64,000 nt of DNA from contig JAVBLR010000012.1 of the NCBI GenBank assembly GCA_031553395.1, forward strand, positions 1 through 64,000, given 5' to 3'. The translations under genes and the position numbers were made by a program. This document shows positions 25,397-33,176 of this stretch, one piece after another. Source of the stretch: WRGA01 sp031553395. GTDB lineage: Bacteria > Bacteroidota > Bacteroidia > Bacteroidales > WRGA01. Position 1 is the first letter of the stretch; each line of letters begins with the position of its first letter. The notes beneath the pieces were generated by a model. It was not told the DNA's origin and did not search any database. It saw only the letters and a list, made by a program, of their open reading frames with translations.

Positions 25397-26164
25397 TTAG
25401 TCTAAAAAACTTGTTAATGGGCTGCTTGCTTCGGCAAATTGAAGTTTTGCAGGAAGTTCCGCTTCATAAGCCATCCTTCCTGCTTCTACTGCTAATTTAA
25501 ATGCTTTCGCCATCTCCACTGGATTTCCGGCAACAGCAATCGCCGTATTTACCAAAACCGCATCAGCACCCAATTCCATTGCTTCTGCAGCATGAGAGGG
25601 CGCACCAATTCCGGCATCAACAACTACTGGAACACGGCTTTGTTCGATAATAATTTCCAGCAAATCTCTTGTCTTCAATCCTTTATTTGTGCCGATTGGA
25701 GCACCCAAAGGCATTACTGTTGCAGCACCGGCTTCTTCTAATAACTTACATAAAACCGGGTCGGCTTGAATGTACGGCAAAACAATAAATCCAAGTTTTG
25801 CCAATTCTTCCGTGGCCTTCAATGTTTCAATCGGGTCGGGGAGGAGGTATTTAGGGTCGGGATGAATTTCGAGTTTCAACCAATTTGTTTCGAATGCTTC
25901 CCTTGCCAATTGTGCGGCAAAAACAGCCTCTTTAGCGTTTCGTACACCCGAAGTATTCGGCAACAATTGAATATTCGGATGCTTGATATGTTGAAGCATA
26001 TCATCTTGTTTATCATCCATATCAATCCGTTTCATAGCAACCGTTACCATTTCGCTTCCGGATGAAAGGATAGCCTGCTCCATCAATTCATTGGAGCTGA
26101 ATTTTCCCGTTCCCAAAAACAATCGGGAAGAAAAGCTTTTTCCTGCAATTATTAAATCTTTCAT
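25397..26164 (-). CDS. thiG: Thiazole synthase ThiG
   Basis: The 255-residue TIM-barrel enzyme condenses DXP, ThiS thiocarboxylate and dehydroglycine. It begins with RLFLGTGKFSS; the Schiff-base Lys is in WLKLEIHPD (near residue 97), and the phosphate loop is VDAGIGAPSHAAEAMELGAD. Its start overlaps the thiE stop by 4 bases, indicating translational coupling. Confidence 0.96.
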   Translation of the reverse strand: MKDLIIAGKSFSSRLFLGTGKFSSNELMEQAILSSGSEMVTVAMKRIDMDDKQDDMLQHIKHPNIQLLPNTSGVRNAKEAVFAAQLAREAFETNWLKLEIHPDPKYLLPDPIETLKATEELAKLGFIVLPYIQADPVLCKLLEEAGAATVMPLGAPIGTNKGLKTRDLLEIIIEQSRVPVVVDAGIGAPSHAAEAMELGADAVLVNTAIAVAGNPVEMAKAFKLAVEAGRMAYEAELPAKLQFAEASSPLTSFLD

Positions 26165-26784
26165 ATCTTATTTTTTATTTCTTTCATAATTTGTTTTGTT
26201 TCTTCAATTGGATTTTCGGAGTTCAGGATGGTCGATGAAAGTGCAATCCCCGAAACTCCGGTTTGTAATATATCCGAAATGTCATTTTTTGTAATTCCAC
26301 CAATCGCAACCACCGGAATATAAATATTTTTCTCTTTACATTGATTGATAATATCCCGGTATCCTTCCAACCCCAACACCGGACTTAAATTCTTTTTGGT
26401 TGTCGTATATCGAAATGGTCCTAATCCTATGTAATTTACGCCTTCCCAAATCAACTTTTCTATATCTTCAAATGTATTAGCTGTTCCACCAATAATGAAT
26501 TCTTTACCAAGTAGTTGCCTTGCTTCGGATACCGGCATATCCATTTTTCCCAAATGAACGCCATCCGCATTTATTTTCTTTGCTAAAAGAACATGGTCAT
26601 CAATGATAAAAGTTGCATTGTGTTTCTTACAACGTTGTTGTATTTCAATAGCAACAGGTTCAATAATATCTTCCGAAGTATCTTTCATGCGAAGCTGTAT
26701 CCATTTGCATCCGCCTTGCAGAGCTATTTCAGCAGATTGCAGATAATTGTATTTATTGTTAAAATGAGTTATAAATTGTAACAT
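26161..26784 (-). CDS. thiE: Thiamin-phosphate synthase ThiE
   Basis: The 207-residue TIM barrel joins HMP-PP and the thiazole phosphate. It shows QLRMKDT (pyrophosphate binding), FIIDDHVLLAKKINADGVHLG, IIGGTANT and GLGPFRYTTTKKN, all features of genuine ThiE. A second, more divergent ThiE-like gene precedes it by 3 bases. Confidence 0.94.
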   Translation of the reverse strand: MLQFITHFNNKYNYLQSAEIALQGGCKWIQLRMKDTSEDIIEPVAIEIQQRCKKHNATFIIDDHVLLAKKINADGVHLGKMDMPVSEARQLLGKEFIIGGTANTFEDIEKLIWEGVNYIGLGPFRYTTTKKNLSPVLGLEGYRDIINQCKEKNIYIPVVAIGGITKNDISDILQTGVSGIALSSTILNSENPIEETKQIMKEIKNKI

Positions 26785-26787
26785 GAA

Positions 26788-27393
26788 CTATTGATTGTTA
26801 ATTGCAGATTGCAAGGCTTTAAAATCTTTTTTCAAATTATTCAAATCAGAATTTTCTTCGAATGATTTCCATAAACAGCCTAAAACTGCAGCTCCGCCAA
26901 ATTTATATTGTTTCAGAAGATGAATATTTGAAATATCAATTCCTCCCAATGCAATAACTTTTTGATTAATAATTCCTTGATTTGAGGCATCTTGTAATTC
27001 ATTTTCAGAAAAATTTGAAAAATATCCATCCTTCGAGATACTATTAAAAATAGGACTCAAAAAGACATATTCGAAATCATCAATGGTCTTTAATTCTTCG
27101 AATGAATGGCAAGAACAGCTTAATGACAGTTTTTTATTATTACCAAACGACGGATTGCGACGATTGAGATGTACTCCATTTAATTTATATTTTTCTGTCA
27201 ATGAAAAATGTTCGTGCAAAACAATGTTGGAATGATATTCTTTTTCAATTTGTTGAAGCAAATCTTCATACTGATTTTCATCCGAATATGGTTTTCTTAA
27301 ATGTAAAATTTCCAATCCGGATTGAAACAATCTATTCAGTGCTTCGGCCTCATTTTCCAAAAATTGTTCGGATGTAATAACAATCAATTTCAT
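26788..27393 (-). CDS. Second ThiE/TenI-like protein
   Basis: I choose ATG 27393, which overlaps the thiS stop as ATGA and couples translation; a start at 27402 is also possible. The 201-residue TIM barrel keeps LHLRKP, GVHLNRRNP, CSCHSFEEL and the C-terminal ALGGIDISN of the family but lacks the FRYTTTKK segment of ThiE. This is the pattern of TenI-type thiazole tautomerases, and tautomerisation before ThiE is its likely job. It may otherwise be a divergent synthase. Confidence 0.8.
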   Translation of the reverse strand: MKLIVITSEQFLENEAEALNRLFQSGLEILHLRKPYSDENQYEDLLQQIEKEYHSNIVLHEHFSLTEKYKLNGVHLNRRNPSFGNNKKLSLSCSCHSFEELKTIDDFEYVFLSPIFNSISKDGYFSNFSENELQDASNQGIINQKVIALGGIDISNIHLLKQYKFGGAAVLGCLWKSFEENSDLNNLKKDFKALQSAINNQ

Positions 27394-27590
27394 CCTCCGC
27401 AAACTGCTTGGATTACAGTGATTTTATTGTTTCCCTGCAAAATAGTTTCTGTCCATTTTGGCTTGGGAATTACTTTTCCCTCAATAGCAATCGCCGTTCC
27501 ATTCGGCAAAAAGCCTTGCTCTTCAACAAACTCGGACAAAGAAATTCCCGGATTTGTTTTGACTTCTTTATTATTTACAAAAACGTTCAT
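27390..27590 (-). CDS. thiS: Sulfur carrier protein ThiS
   Basis: The 66-residue ubiquitin-like protein ends in VCGG; the terminal Gly-Gly is the site of thiocarboxylation. The N-terminal MNVFVNNKEV and the EEQGFLPNGTAIAIEGKVIPK core fit the family. No thiF adenylyltransferase is found in this operon, so its activating enzyme must be encoded elsewhere. Confidence 0.93.
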   Translation of the reverse strand: MNVFVNNKEVKTNPGISLSEFVEEQGFLPNGTAIAIEGKVIPKPKWTETILQGNNKITVIQAVCGG

Positions 27591-27615
27591 AGTTGTTGGT
27601 TATTTGTTGTTTGTT

Positions 27616-27681
27616 ACCCCTGTCCCCTAAAGGGGAACGTAATTCTCCTCATCAGTGCGTTCCCCTTTAGGGGACAGGGGT
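27616..27681. repeat. GC-rich palindrome ACCCCTGTCCCC, copy 1
   Basis: Arms 27616-27639 and 27658-27681 are perfect 24-base reverse complements around an 18-base spacer. A 31-base stretch covering the right arm and its flank matches, in inverted orientation and with one mismatch, the left side of the element at 61033-61098. The thiD stop codon lies inside the left arm. Confidence 0.9.
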
Positions 27682-28490
27682 TTAGGTGCAAAAAAGTGAT
27701 TTAAAGGGCCATGCCCATGTCCGGTTTTTACGGAGGCTCCTTCGGAGATAGCTTTTGTTATATATTCTTTTGCCATTTCTACCGATTTTTCCAACGAAAA
27801 GCTTAATGCTAAATATGCTGCAATTGCCGAAGAAAAAGTACATCCGGTTCCGTGTGTATTTTCACTTTCGATATAACCAGCGGAGAATGATATTGGTTTT
27901 TCTCCTTTTATTAAAAGAATATCTGTCATTGTTTTACCTTTCAGATGTCCACCTTTTAGTAAAACTGCTTTACATCCGGATTCTAATAAAATCTTTCCGG
28001 ATTTTATCATATCTTTTTCATCTTGTATATCGATCCCTGAGAGCAATTCAGCTTCATCAATATTAGGTGTAATTAATGTTACGCGGGAAAATAATTCGGA
28101 TTTAATAATTGCAATCGTTTTGTCCTCTATTAGCCTATCGCCACTTGTTGCAATCATTACAGGGTCTAATATCACAAAATCCGGTGAGTATTTATCAATT
28201 GCCGAAGCTACCACTTTTACAATTTCGGGAGAATGCAACATTCCGATTTTGATTGCATCAATGGTAATATCATCCATGACAGCTTCTACTTGTGCTTGAA
28301 GAATATACGGATTAATTGTTTGAATTGCTCTTACTCCTATTGTATTCTGAGCGGTTATAGCCGTAATTGCTGATACACCATATACTCCCAATGCCGAGAA
28401 AGTTTTCAAATCAGCTTGAATACCGGCACCTCCGCCACTATCAGAACCCGCAATGGTTAATGCCGTTGGATATCGTTTTGTTTTGTCCAT
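27627..28490 (-). CDS. thiD: Hydroxymethylpyrimidine/phosphomethylpyrimidine kinase ThiD
   Basis: The 287-residue ribokinase-family enzyme phosphorylates HMP twice. It has TIAGSDSGGGAGIQADLKT at the N-terminus, FVILDPVM, LLKGGH and the catalytic HGTGCTFSSAIAA. The expected end is near GHGHGPLNHFF. The last 18 residues (from KPLSPKGER) and the stop are encoded by the palindromic element at 27616-27681, so an insertion appears to have replaced the original end. It is the first gene of the thiamin operon, downstream of the TPP riboswitch. Confidence 0.95.
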   Translation of the reverse strand: MDKTKRYPTALTIAGSDSGGGAGIQADLKTFSALGVYGVSAITAITAQNTIGVRAIQTINPYILQAQVEAVMDDITIDAIKIGMLHSPEIVKVVASAIDKYSPDFVILDPVMIATSGDRLIEDKTIAIIKSELFSRVTLITPNIDEAELLSGIDIQDEKDMIKSGKILLESGCKAVLLKGGHLKGKTMTDILLIKGEKPISFSAGYIESENTHGTGCTFSSAIAAYLALSFSLEKSVEMAKEYITKAISEGASVKTGHGHGPLNHFFAPKPLSPKGERTDEENYVPL

Positions 28491-28492
28491 TT

Positions 28493-28640
28493 GGTTGTTA
28501 TTGGTTTTTCGTTATTCGTTATAAGTTCGCTATCGCTCACGTTATTGGTTATTGTGTTATTTTTGTATTGAGAAAATAAACAATTAATCAATACAACGCG
28601 AAACTAATAACCAATAACATTGAAAGTAATAGCTAATAAC
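28493..28640. repeat. Inverted arms with GTTATT/AATAAC words upstream of thiD
   Basis: Left part 28493-28558 repeats ggttatt/cgttatt/cgttata-type words. Right part 28601-28640 repeats actaataac/ccaataac/gctaataac. It lies between the TPP riboswitch and the thiD start and would be in the transcript. Confidence 0.65.
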
Positions 28641-28705
28641 TACTTCCAAAAACACATTTGGGAATCAAAAGTTGATTGAGAATCTAAAAACAGAAAAGCG
28701 TCTAT

Positions 28706-28790
28706 GAACAAATTCCTACGGCAGCATTACCTGCATCAGGTTCATAGGGTATAATCTCAGCCTGAAAGTAAGGCACCCCCGTTGTGTTTC
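28706..28790 (-). promoter_or_regulatory. TPP riboswitch (thi box)
   Basis: On the minus strand the segment reads GGGGGTGCC, then CTGAGATTATACCC, then ACCTGATGCAGGTAATGC and CGTAGGAA, the conserved order of the THI element. It should bind thiamin pyrophosphate and shut the thiD-to-thiH operon when thiamin is plentiful. It lies about 215 bases upstream of thiD and just downstream of a promoter. Confidence 0.95.
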
Positions 28791-28801
28791 AAAATGTGGA
28801 A

Positions 28802-28809
28802 CAAAGATA
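28802..28809 (-). promoter_or_regulatory. -7 promoter element of the thiamin operon
   Basis: The minus strand reads TATCTTTG, matching TAnnTTTG, about 20 bases before the TPP riboswitch. The upstream TTTG element is not well preserved. Confidence 0.65.
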
Positions 28810-28843
28810 CAGATTTATTTTGAAAAAGATTGAGAATTAATCC

Positions 28844-28910
28844 TACTTTAACAGATTAAAAAATAATTCATATCGGTTTCATTATGAATTAATTTCAATC
28901 TGTTAAAGTA
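28844..28910 (-). terminator. Long palindrome ending the leucine operon
   Basis: TACTTTAACAGATT (28844-28857) and AATCTGTTAAAGTA (28897-28910) are perfect 14-base complements, with an inner stem TAATTCATA/TATGAATTA. The element lies 6 bases after the last leucine-operon stop and just upstream of the thiamin promoter. It probably insulates the two operons. Confidence 0.75.
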
Positions 28911-28916
28911 AAGCTA

Positions 28917-30437
28917 TCACATATTCTCAATTATATTTAACATTTTCACCGTTGCTTTGATTGCAGCTTCGGTTTGGTCAGGGTCGAGGCCGTTTGTTTT
29001 GAAATCTTTCCCTTTGAAATTCCATGAAATTGTTGTTTGAACCAACGCATCTGTTTGTCCTCCAGGAGGAATGGTAACAACGTAATCGGTTAAGGTTGGT
29101 GTTGGTTTATTCAACGGTTTGTATATTTTCCATAAGGCTTTGGAAAAGGCGTTGTATTGCCCATCGCCAGCGGCTGTTTGTTGATATATCTTTCCGTTTA
29201 TTTCGATTTTAACCGTTGCTGTCGGACGTAATCCTTTGGTTGCCGTTAAAGCATATCCAAGCATTTTAATTTTAGCATCTTGTAAGTCTTGTTTCAGGAT
29301 ATCGGAAACAATATAAGGTAAATCTTCCTGTGTTACAAGTTGTTTCTTATCGCCTAATTCGATGATTCGTTCGGTAACTATTCGCATTGAGGCATCGTCC
29401 AACTCAATTCCTAACGCCTCGAGATTTTTCTGAATGTTGGCTTTCCCGGATGTTTTGCCTAATGCGTATTCACGGGTTCTACCAAAACGTTCGGGCAATA
29501 AGTCATTGAAATACAGATTGTTTTTATTGTCTCCGTCTGCATGTACACCGGCACACTGTGTGAAAACATTATTCCCAATAACGGGTTTATTGGCTGGAAT
29601 ACGAATTCCAGAAAAAGATTCCACGATATGGCTCGCCATATTGATGTTTTTCTCATCAATATTTGTTTTTACTTTTAATTGGTCATGCAAAACGGCAACA
29701 ATACTTGATAAGGGCGCATTTCCTGCCCGCTCACCCAATCCGTTTATTGTTGTGTGAACTCCTTTTACGCCTGCATGCACTGCTGCAAGTACGTTGGCAA
29801 CCGCCAAGTCATAATCATTATGAGCATGAAAATCGAAATGTATATCGGGATAACGGCTTATCATTTGTTGGCAAAAATTGCTTGTTTGCAATGGCGTTAA
29901 AATGCCCAATGTATCGGGCAACATAAAACGACGAACAGGTAATTTACCCAATGTATCCATCATTTGAAATACATATTCGGGCGAATGAATCATGCCATTT
30001 GACCAATCTTCCAAATAAAGATTTACCGTAATGCCCATATCCTGTGCATTGGCAATTACATTGGATATGTCTGTGAAATGTTGTTCGGGCGTTTTGCGCA
30101 ATTGTTGGGTAACATGTTTGTAAGAACCTTTGCATAAAAGGTTTAATACACAACAACCTGCATTACGTATCCAGTTGAGGGATTCTTTTCCATCGACAAA
30201 ACCAAGTACCTCGACTTTATTGATGTGTCCACGTTTACGAGCCCAATCGGCAATCATCTTTACCGATTCGTATTCTCCTTCAGAAACCCGGGCAGAGGCT
30301 ATTTCTACCCTGTCTACATTCAGGTCCTCCAACAATAAACTGACAATACTTAATTTTTCTTGCGTGGCGAATGATACTCCCGATGTTTGTTCTCCATCAC
30401 GCAAGGTTGTATCCATTATTTCGATATACTTGTTCAT
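28917..30437 (-). CDS. Isopropylmalate/citramalate synthase paralogue
   Basis: The 506-residue enzyme has an HMGL-like TIM barrel with TTLRDGEQTSGVSF, FHAHNDYDLA and GLGERAGNAPL, and a C-terminal LeuA dimer (regulatory) domain from about residue 385. It is distinct from the LeuA at 33177 and belongs to the alpha-isopropylmalate synthase/citramalate synthase group. (R)-citramalate synthase (CimA, for isoleucine) is the likely function because a complete LeuA is already present. Homocitrate synthase-like activity cannot be excluded. It is the last gene of the leu operon. Confidence 0.82.
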   Translation of the reverse strand: MNKYIEIMDTTLRDGEQTSGVSFATQEKLSIVSLLLEDLNVDRVEIASARVSEGEYESVKMIADWARKRGHINKVEVLGFVDGKESLNWIRNAGCCVLNLLCKGSYKHVTQQLRKTPEQHFTDISNVIANAQDMGITVNLYLEDWSNGMIHSPEYVFQMMDTLGKLPVRRFMLPDTLGILTPLQTSNFCQQMISRYPDIHFDFHAHNDYDLAVANVLAAVHAGVKGVHTTINGLGERAGNAPLSSIVAVLHDQLKVKTNIDEKNINMASHIVESFSGIRIPANKPVIGNNVFTQCAGVHADGDNKNNLYFNDLLPERFGRTREYALGKTSGKANIQKNLEALGIELDDASMRIVTERIIELGDKKQLVTQEDLPYIVSDILKQDLQDAKIKMLGYALTATKGLRPTATVKIEINGKIYQQTAAGDGQYNAFSKALWKIYKPLNKPTPTLTDYVVTIPPGGQTDALVQTTISWNFKGKDFKTNGLDPDQTEAAIKATVKMLNIIENM

Positions 30438-30450
30438 AAAAGAGTTTTTG

Positions 30451-30531
30451 AAGTTACAAGTTACAAACTACAAGTTACAGGGGGATTTCAAAATGATTTT
30501 ATCTTGTAACGTGCAATTTGTAACCTGTAAC
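30451..30531. repeat. Inverted arms of 7-base phased words (GTTACAA type)
   Basis: Left arm 30451-30480 reads gttacaa/gttacaa/actacaa/gttacag. Right arm 30503-30531 reads cttgtaac/tttgtaac/ctgtaac. The element fills the gap between leuD and the synthase paralogue. Confidence 0.85.
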
Positions 30532-30534
30532 TAA

Positions 30535-31119
30535 TTATAAACATTGCTTTTCCCAAGCTTCTATTTTGTCTTTGTTACTTAGCAGATAATCAATATCATC
30601 GTATCCATTCAGCAAACAATTCTTTTTATATGGATTGATTTCGAATGTTTCCGATTTTTCGGATACATTGTTAGTTATGGTTTGTTTTTCCAAGTTAACA
30701 GTTACAGTTGTCTTCGGATCCTTATCAATATCAGCAAACAACTCAGCCAGGAATTTTTCTGAAATAATAACAGGTAATACAAAGTTATTTAGTGCATTAT
30801 TTCTGAAAATATCGGCAAAGAAACTCGAAACAACGACTTTAAATCCATATCCGGCAATCGCCCAAGCTGCATGTTCGCGGCTACTTCCGCTACCGAAATT
30901 TTTTCCGGCAACAAGAATCTCTCCTTTGTAGGTCGGATTATTCAATACGAAACTTGCCAACGGTTTTCCTTCTTTGTCATATCGCCAATCAGCAAAAAGG
31001 TTATCTCCGAATCCTTCACGTGTAGTTGCTTTCAAGAAACGTGCCGGAATTATTTGGTCGGTATCCACATTCTCTATCGGAAGCGGAACACAGGTTGATG
31101 TTAATGTTTGAAATTTCAT
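30535..31119 (-). CDS. leuD: 3-isopropylmalate dehydratase small subunit
   Basis: The 194-residue subunit completes the LeuCD isomerase of leucine synthesis. NVDTDQIIPARFL near the start and KNFGSGSSREHAAWAI near residue 72 are the family signatures. It is separated from leuC by 564 bases that contain the inverted-arm element with a broken GxxExxY gene, where most operons have these two genes nearly touching. Confidence 0.95.
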   Translation of the reverse strand: MKFQTLTSTCVPLPIENVDTDQIIPARFLKATTREGFGDNLFADWRYDKEGKPLASFVLNNPTYKGEILVAGKNFGSGSSREHAAWAIAGYGFKVVVSSFFADIFRNNALNNFVLPVIISEKFLAELFADIDKDPKTTVTVNLEKQTITNNVSEKSETFEINPYKKNCLLNGYDDIDYLLSNKDKIEAWEKQCL

Positions 31120-31133
31120 ATGTTATTTTATTA

Positions 31134-31680
31134 GCACACGGAATACACGGAAAGCACGGAATATCACTGTAATAGAATTATTTATTTCGTTTTGTCCGGA
31201 ATATAATCATGTGCAATTATTTATTTGTTAATATTTTTCTGTCATTTGTATAGATTCTTCTTTTCGATTGGGCTTTTTTCCCAAAGTTAAGAAGTAATCC
31301 GATTTCAATATCCGATGCCTTTAAATAATTGATCAATTGATATTCATGTTCTTCATACAATTGGTCTACAGCTTTTAACTCCAAAATAACTTTTTTATCT
31401 ACAACAATATCGGCAAAAAATTGACCTACAATCTTTCCATCGTAATAAACATTAATCGGCTTTTCCGTTTCACAATAAAATCCGACTTCGATTAATTCCA
31501 TATAAAGCGCATTTTTATAAACTTTCTCCAAAAATCCGAATCCAAGTTTATAATGTACTTTATGAACAACTTCAAAATTTTCTCCGTCAACTCCTCCTCA
31601 ATCATCATAAAATCGGTATCTCCTTTACAACAATAAAATTCTTACCGTGTTATTCCGTGCTATCCGTGTATTCCGTGTGC
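31134..31680. mobile_element. Putative GxxExxY unit with 30-bp terminal inverted repeats
   Basis: Bases 31134-31163 and 31651-31680 are reverse complements over 30 bases with one mismatch. Each arm consists of a 9-base word in phase (cacggaata/cacggaaag/cacggaata). Between them lies only a GxxExxY-family gene with a frameshift. The unit splits leuD from leuC. I did not find an obvious target-site duplication next to the arms. Calling it mobile is inference from the arms, the single gene and the position inside an operon. Confidence 0.6.
31217..31608 (-). pseudogene. Frameshifted GxxExxY (PDDEXK_3-like) protein gene
   Basis: The continuous frame starts at a TTG (31531) and gives 104 residues with FFADIVVDKKVILELKAVD, EHEYQLINYLKASDIEIGLLLNFG and a basic tail, which is the GxxExxY family. 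The missing N-terminus is present upstream: ATG 31608 starts MMIEEELTEKIL, then a one-base loss near 31570-31585 moves to the frame of VVHKVHYKLGFGFLEKVYKNAL. The family's conserved LGxGFLExVYxNAL region is therefore split. The fold is related to PDDEXK nucleases (D and ELK visible); function is unknown. Confidence 0.8.
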
Positions 31681-31683
31681 AAA

Positions 31684-33078
31684 TTAAATATTACGCGGAT
31701 CAGTAATTTTGCCGGTAACAGCAGCAGCAGCAGCAACAAGCGGACTTGCCAGCAATGTACGTGCGCCGGGTCCTTGGCGGCCTTCGAAATTCCGGTTGGA
31801 TGTTGATACCGAGTATTTACCCGCAGGAACTTTATCATCATTCATCGCCAAACAAGCTGAACATCCGGGTTGGCGCAATACAAACCCTGCTTCATTCAAT
31901 ATTTTATCCAATCCTTCGGCTTTGATCTGTTCTTCTACCTGCCATGAACCGGGAACCAACCATGCCGTAACGTTTGCAGCTTTCTTTTTGCCTTTTACAA
32001 AATTGGTAAATGCACGGAAATCCTCGATGCGTCCATTTGTACAGCTTCCTAAGAATACATAATCAATTGATTTTCCAAGCATTTTTTCGCCCGGATTGAA
32101 ACCCATGTATTCCATCGATTTTTGGAAAGAAATACGTCCGGCTTCATCAATGCTTTCCAATGAAGGAATGGTTCCGGTAATTGGCATTCCCATACCCGGA
32201 TTTGTTCCGTAGGTAATCATCGGTTCGATATCTCCGGCATTGAATGTAATTTCTTTGTCGAATTTTGCATCATCATCCGTTTTCAACGTTTTCCAATAAG
32301 CCAGCGCTTTATCCCAATCCTCATTTTTTGGCGCGAACTCACGTCCTTCTACATAAGCGAAAGTGGTTTCATCCGGTGCGATTAATCCGCCACGAGCACC
32401 CATTTCGATACTTAAATTACAAAGCGTCATACGGGCTTCCATCGACAAGTTGCGGATTACTTCACCGGCATATTCTACAAAATATCCTGTTGCTCCGCCT
32501 GTTGTTAATTTCGAAATCATATAAAGAGCCATATCTTTCGATGTAACAAACGGGTTCAATTTTCCTTCGAAATTAATACGCATTGTCTTAGGACGGCTTT
32601 GTAAAATACATTGCGATGCCAATACCATTTCAACTTCACTGGTTCCGATACCGAAAGCAATTGCACCGAAAGCGCCATGCGTAGATGTATGGCTATCACC
32701 GCAAACGATAGTCATTCCTGGTTGTGTCAATCCGTTTTCGGGACCTACCACGTGCACAACACCATTCTTTTTATGTCCTAATCCATAAAGAGTTATGCCA
32801 AATTCTTCGCAATTTTTAGTTAATGTATCAACCTGAAAACGTGAAATCTGGTCTTTTATCGGTAAATCCTGATTTTCTGTAGGAATGTTATGGTCGGGGG
32901 TTGCGGTTGTTTTATCCGGCCGGAAAACTTTCAATCCTCTCTTCCTTAACCCATCGAATGCCTGAGGGCTGGTAACCTCGTGGCACAAGTGACGGTCGAT
33001 GTATAATTGTGTCGGACCGTTTTCTACCTGTGATACCACATGTGCATCCCAAATTTTGTCAAATAATGTTTTAGCCAT
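31684..33078 (-). CDS. leuC: 3-isopropylmalate dehydratase large subunit
   Basis: The 464-residue aconitase-family protein binds a [4Fe-4S] cluster through FLGSCTNGR (near 345) and GCSACLAMN (near 405-408). VCGDSHTSTHGAFGAIAFGIG and the N-terminal HVVSQVENG complete the set. Its stop lies 3 bases from the inverted arm at 31680, so the element was inserted right at its end or formed there. Confidence 0.97.
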   Translation of the reverse strand: MAKTLFDKIWDAHVVSQVENGPTQLYIDRHLCHEVTSPQAFDGLRKRGLKVFRPDKTTATPDHNIPTENQDLPIKDQISRFQVDTLTKNCEEFGITLYGLGHKKNGVVHVVGPENGLTQPGMTIVCGDSHTSTHGAFGAIAFGIGTSEVEMVLASQCILQSRPKTMRINFEGKLNPFVTSKDMALYMISKLTTGGATGYFVEYAGEVIRNLSMEARMTLCNLSIEMGARGGLIAPDETTFAYVEGREFAPKNEDWDKALAYWKTLKTDDDAKFDKEITFNAGDIEPMITYGTNPGMGMPITGTIPSLESIDEAGRISFQKSMEYMGFNPGEKMLGKSIDYVFLGSCTNGRIEDFRAFTNFVKGKKKAANVTAWLVPGSWQVEEQIKAEGLDKILNEAGFVLRQPGCSACLAMNDDKVPAGKYSVSTSNRNFEGRQGPGARTLLASPLVAAAAAVTGKITDPRNI

Positions 33079-33094
33079 AAGTTTAAGAATTTTC

Positions 33095-33174
33095 TAATGT
33101 GCCGATGTGCCAATATGCCAATGAAATGTGCGTTTTACATTGGCACATCGGCATATTGAAAGATTGGCACATTA
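33095..33174. repeat. Inverted arms of 8-base phased words (GTGCCAAT type)
   Basis: Left arm 33095-33125 reads gtgccgat/gtgccaat/atgccaat. Right arm 33136-33174 reads cattggca/catcggca/tattgaaa/gattggca. It fills the leuA-leuC gap and ends 2 bases from the leuA stop. Same word family as 10165 and 21824. Confidence 0.85.
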
Positions 33175-33176
33175 AT

